DNA of 64,000 nt, taken from contig NZ_CP023692.1 of NCBI RefSeq assembly GCF_008704935.1, positions 1,612,001-1,676,000 on the forward strand. Reading direction: 5' to 3'. A program made the position numbers and the translations under genes. The stretch's first letter is position 1, and every line of letters starts with the position of its first letter. This document shows positions 61,848 through 64,000 of this stretch, one piece after another. Origin of the DNA: Streptomyces vinaceus (lineage in GTDB: Bacteria; Actinomycetota; Actinomycetes; Streptomycetales; Streptomycetaceae). A model generated the notes under the pieces. The model was not told the DNA's origin and did no database searches. It saw only the letters and a list, made by a program, of their open reading frames with translations.

Positions 61848-63352
61848 TGCGGACCTTCGTCGACGACATCGCCGCGCACGCCGCCCTCGACCCCGGCCGG
61901 GTCGCGGTGATCACCCCGGCCGGGGAGACGACGTACGGGGAGCTCATCGACCGGATCGAGGCGCTGGCCGCGGCGCTGCGGGCGCGGGGCGCCCGGCCCG
62001 AGACGGTGTGCGCGGTGGCCGTGGAGCGCGGGGTGGACGCCGTGGTGGCGCCGGCCGCGGTGATCCGTTCCGGGGCGGCCTTCCTGAGCCTCGACCCGGA
62101 GCAGCCGCCGGCCCGGCTGGCGGCGCTGGTCCGCAGCGGCGGCGCCGACATGCTGCTGACCTCCTCGGCCCTCGCGGGCGGGCTCGACCTGCCGGTCCCG
62201 GGGACCCCCGTCCTCCTCGACCGCCCGCAGGGTCCGGCCGAGGAGGCCCCGGGAAGCGCCGGGCCGCCGGGCGGGCGGGCGCTCGCCTACGTCAGCCACA
62301 CCTCCGGGAGCACCGGGGAGCCCAGCGCCGTCCTGGTCGAACACGCCGGGCTGGACTCGTACCTGCGCTTCGTGGCCCGCGACTACGGCCTCGGCCCGGA
62401 CACGGTGGCCCTCCAGGTGGCCCCGCTGGGCTACGACGCCTCGCTGCGGGACACCTTCGCCCCGCTGCTGGCGGGCGGGCGGCTGGTGGTGGTGCCGCGT
62501 TCGGCGCTGCTGCGGCCCGAGGAGTTCGGCGCCGTCGTACGGGAGCACGCGGTGACCGCGCTGCTCAGCGTGACGCCGTCCTTCCTGTCCTTCCTCGCCG
62601 GGCAGCCGGACGCGGAGCGACTGCTCGACGGCGTACGGCTGGTGGTGTCCAGCGGTGAGTCGCTGCGCCCGTTCCTGACCGCCGGCGGCCGGGCCCTGGT
62701 GCCGGGCGCGCTGGTCAACCAGTACGGGCCGACCGAGTGCACGATGACCTCGACCCGCCACGCCGTACCCGCCGAGCCGGACGTCCTGACCGACATCGTG
62801 GGCACGCCGATCGACGGGGTCGTGGTCCGGCTGCTGGACGAGGGGCTGTCGCCGGTGCCCGACGGGTCCGTCGGCGAGGTCTGCATCGGCGGGGTGGGGG
62901 TGGCCCGCGGGTACCGCGGGCGGCCCGCCCGTACGGCCGAGTGCTTCGTACCCGACCCGCTCGGGCCGCCCGGCGCGCGGATGTACCGGACGGGCGACCT
63001 CGCGACCCTGGGCCCGGACGGGCTGGAGTACCTGGGACGCCGGGACCGCCAGGTCAAGATCCGCGGTTACCGGGTGGACCCGGCCGAGGTGGAGGGCGCG
63101 CTGCTGGCCCACGCCGGGGTCACGGGGGCGGTCGTCACCCCCGACACCGACGCGCAGGGGCGGGTGTTCCTCGTCGCGCACGTCACCGGGGAGCTGGCCG
63201 AGGTGAAGGACGCGGCGCTCCGCGCCCACCTGGGCGCCGTGCTGCCCCCGCACCTGATGCCGCGCCGGTTCGTGCGGCTGGCGGAACTGCCCACCACCCG
63301 CGGCGGCAAGGCCGACCGCCGCGCCCTGTCGCAGACCGGAGGCCGGACATGA
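61847..63352 (+). CDS. Free-standing NRPS adenylation domain
   Basis: 501 residues, ATG 61847 overlapping the LanB stop. Adenylation core motifs: A3 SHTSGSTGEPSAV at 150-162, A4 APLGYDASLRDTF near 210, A5 NQYGPTECT near 300, A7 YRTGDLA near 383, A8 DRQVKIRGYRVDPAEVE near 400, and the A10 Lys in TTRGGKADRRAL near 487. In A3 the usual Pro-Lys-Gly reads Pro-Ser-Ala, so the conserved P-loop Lys is missing. No carrier or condensation domain is attached. The A4 Asp suggests an alpha-amino acid. It probably works with the MbtH protein; what accepts the adenylate is not seen. Confidence 0.93.
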   Translation: MRTFVDDIAAHAALDPGRVAVITPAGETTYGELIDRIEALAAALRARGARPETVCAVAVERGVDAVVAPAAVIRSGAAFLSLDPEQPPARLAALVRSGGADMLLTSSALAGGLDLPVPGTPVLLDRPQGPAEEAPGSAGPPGGRALAYVSHTSGSTGEPSAVLVEHAGLDSYLRFVARDYGLGPDTVALQVAPLGYDASLRDTFAPLLAGGRLVVVPRSALLRPEEFGAVVREHAVTALLSVTPSFLSFLAGQPDAERLLDGVRLVVSSGESLRPFLTAGGRALVPGALVNQYGPTECTMTSTRHAVPAEPDVLTDIVGTPIDGVVVRLLDEGLSPVPDGSVGEVCIGGVGVARGYRGRPARTAECFVPDPLGPPGARMYRTGDLATLGPDGLEYLGRRDRQVKIRGYRVDPAEVEGALLAHAGVTGAVVTPDTDAQGRVFLVAHVTGELAEVKDAALRAHLGAVLPPHLMPRRFVRLAELPTTRGGKADRRALSQTGGRT

Positions 63353-64000
63353 CCACCGCGCCGAGCGCGCCGCGCCCGCCCGTGACGTCCGTGGCGTCCC
63401 GGAGCCCGCGTGGGCCCCTCTCGCTGCCCGGGCCGCGTGCGCCCATGACCCCCAGGGCGCCGGCGGCACCGGCCGTACCCGGCGCGCCGACCGCGCCCGC
63501 CCCCGGCGGCCACGCCCCCCGGGGTCTCCCGCTCGGCCGGGCCGACGTGGAGGCCGCGGCCGCACGGATCGCCGGCCAGGTGCTGCGGACCCCGCTGCTG
63601 CCGGGGCTGCCCGCGCCCGGACTTCGCCACGGCGGCCGGGGACTGCTGCTGAAGGCCGAACACCTCCAGTACAGCGGGTCGTTCAAGCTGCGCGGGGCCG
63701 CCAACGCCGTGCTGGCCCTGGGCGCCCGCCGGATGGTGACCGGCTCCTCCGGGAACCACGGGATCGCGCTGGCCCGGCTGGCCGCCTCGCTCGGCGCCGA
63801 GGTGACCGTGGTGCTGGCCGGCGGGGCGCATCCCGCCAAGATCGCCCTGATCAAGGCCCTCGGCGGGCGTACGGTCCGGGTGCCGGGCGGGGTCGCCGAG
63901 CGCGACGCCCGGGCGCGGGAGCTGGCCGAGGAGACGGGCGCGGTCCTCATCCCCTCCTCCGACCACGAGCTGGTGGTCGCCGGGCAGGGCACGGTCGGTC
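63349..64000 (+). CDS. PLP-dependent threonine/serine dehydratase-like enzyme, 3' end outside window
   Basis: Starts at ATG 63349 overlapping the adenylation stop and runs off the window after 217 codons. The first 60 residues are a Pro/Ala/Arg-rich extension not found in core enzymes. The fold-type II domain then begins: HLQYSGSFKLRGAAN near residue 110 contains the Schiff-base Lys, and TGSSGNHGIALARLAA near 130 binds the PLP phosphate. It resembles IlvA/serine racemase. It might make a keto acid, dehydroamino acid or D-amino acid for the cluster. The exact reaction needs the missing C-terminus. Confidence 0.88.
   Translation, partial: MTTAPSAPRPPVTSVASRSPRGPLSLPGPRAPMTPRAPAAPAVPGAPTAPAPGGHAPRGLPLGRADVEAAAARIAGQVLRTPLLPGLPAPGLRHGGRGLLLKAEHLQYSGSFKLRGAANAVLALGARRMVTGSSGNHGIALARLAASLGAEVTVVLAGGAHPAKIALIKALGGRTVRVPGGVAERDARARELAEETGAVLIPSSDHELVVAGQGTVG

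Overview
The window is chromosomal DNA of a Streptomyces (or a very close actinomycete such as Kitasatospora). It has uniformly very high GC with G/C in third codon positions, many GTG starts, long translationally coupled operons, and Streptomyces family signatures: an SAV_2148-type HEPN protein, a DUF1707-FHA protein, a cysI-cysH-cysC-cysD-cysN operon followed by a sulfonate-type ABC transporter, and MbtH plus LanB biosynthetic genes. This is inferred from content; no database was searched.

Layout. 1-6.1 kb: a secreted subtilisin (cut by the window edge) divergent from a TrmB/LuxR-type regulator, a DUF456 membrane protein, a 166-bp MITE-like inverted-repeat element, a PPOX-fold flavin protein, and rsgA preceded by a possible micro-ORF. 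6.1-12.3 kb: VOC protein, AraC regulator, YihY-type membrane protein, AidB-like acyl-CoA dehydrogenase, a GAF-domain regulator with nine 9-bp tandem repeats in its leader, and a GNAT acetyltransferase. 12.4-22.1 kb: assimilatory sulfate reduction. A 27-codon leader peptide precedes the sulfite reductase, a small zinc-ribbon protein, APS reductase, APS kinase, both ATP sulfurylase subunits, a three-gene sulfonate/sulfate-ester uptake system and a sirohydrochlorin chelatase that would metallate siroheme for the reductase.

22.2-30 kb: mixed single genes (secreted protein, ketopantoate-reductase-like protein, aldo/keto reductase, DUF1697, macrolide-type glycosyltransferase beside an APH-type phosphotransferase, DnaQ-type exonuclease, HEPN protein). 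The glycosyltransferase has a leaderless-type promoter whose -35/-10 spacer is a perfect TetR-like palindrome. 30-40.5 kb: glgX, treY and treZ, interleaved with an MFS transporter, an M14 carboxypeptidase, a GNAT and an FHA protein; together they give the glycogen-to-trehalose (TreY-TreZ) route. 40.6-45.8 kb: M24 aminopeptidase, small membrane protein, tRNA-His with a strong terminator, alpha/beta hydrolase, and a Tat-exported phospholipase C.

45.9-58.9 kb: the most unusual region. Eight head-to-tail genes encode a fibronectin-III-like protein, a cytosolic zinc-ribbon GTPase, a large GAP1-type GTPase-associated protein, a second membrane-anchored GTPase, a 42-residue single-pass membrane peptide, a vWA protein, a PP2C phosphatase and a kinase with zinc ribbon. 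They converge on two opposite-strand genes that share the short motif AG(V/I)IGDNGT(V/I)N, one at the C-terminus of a 500-residue membrane protein, the other at the N-terminus of a 109-residue soluble protein. I read this as a predicted GTPase-centred signalling or conflict system of the kind proposed from comparative genomics, possibly with an amyloid-like or homotypic adaptor motif. 59.0-64.0 kb: the edge of a biosynthetic cluster with MbtH, a LanB-type glutamylating (PEARL-like) enzyme without an elimination domain, a free-standing adenylation domain and a threonine-dehydratase-like PLP enzyme cut by the window end.
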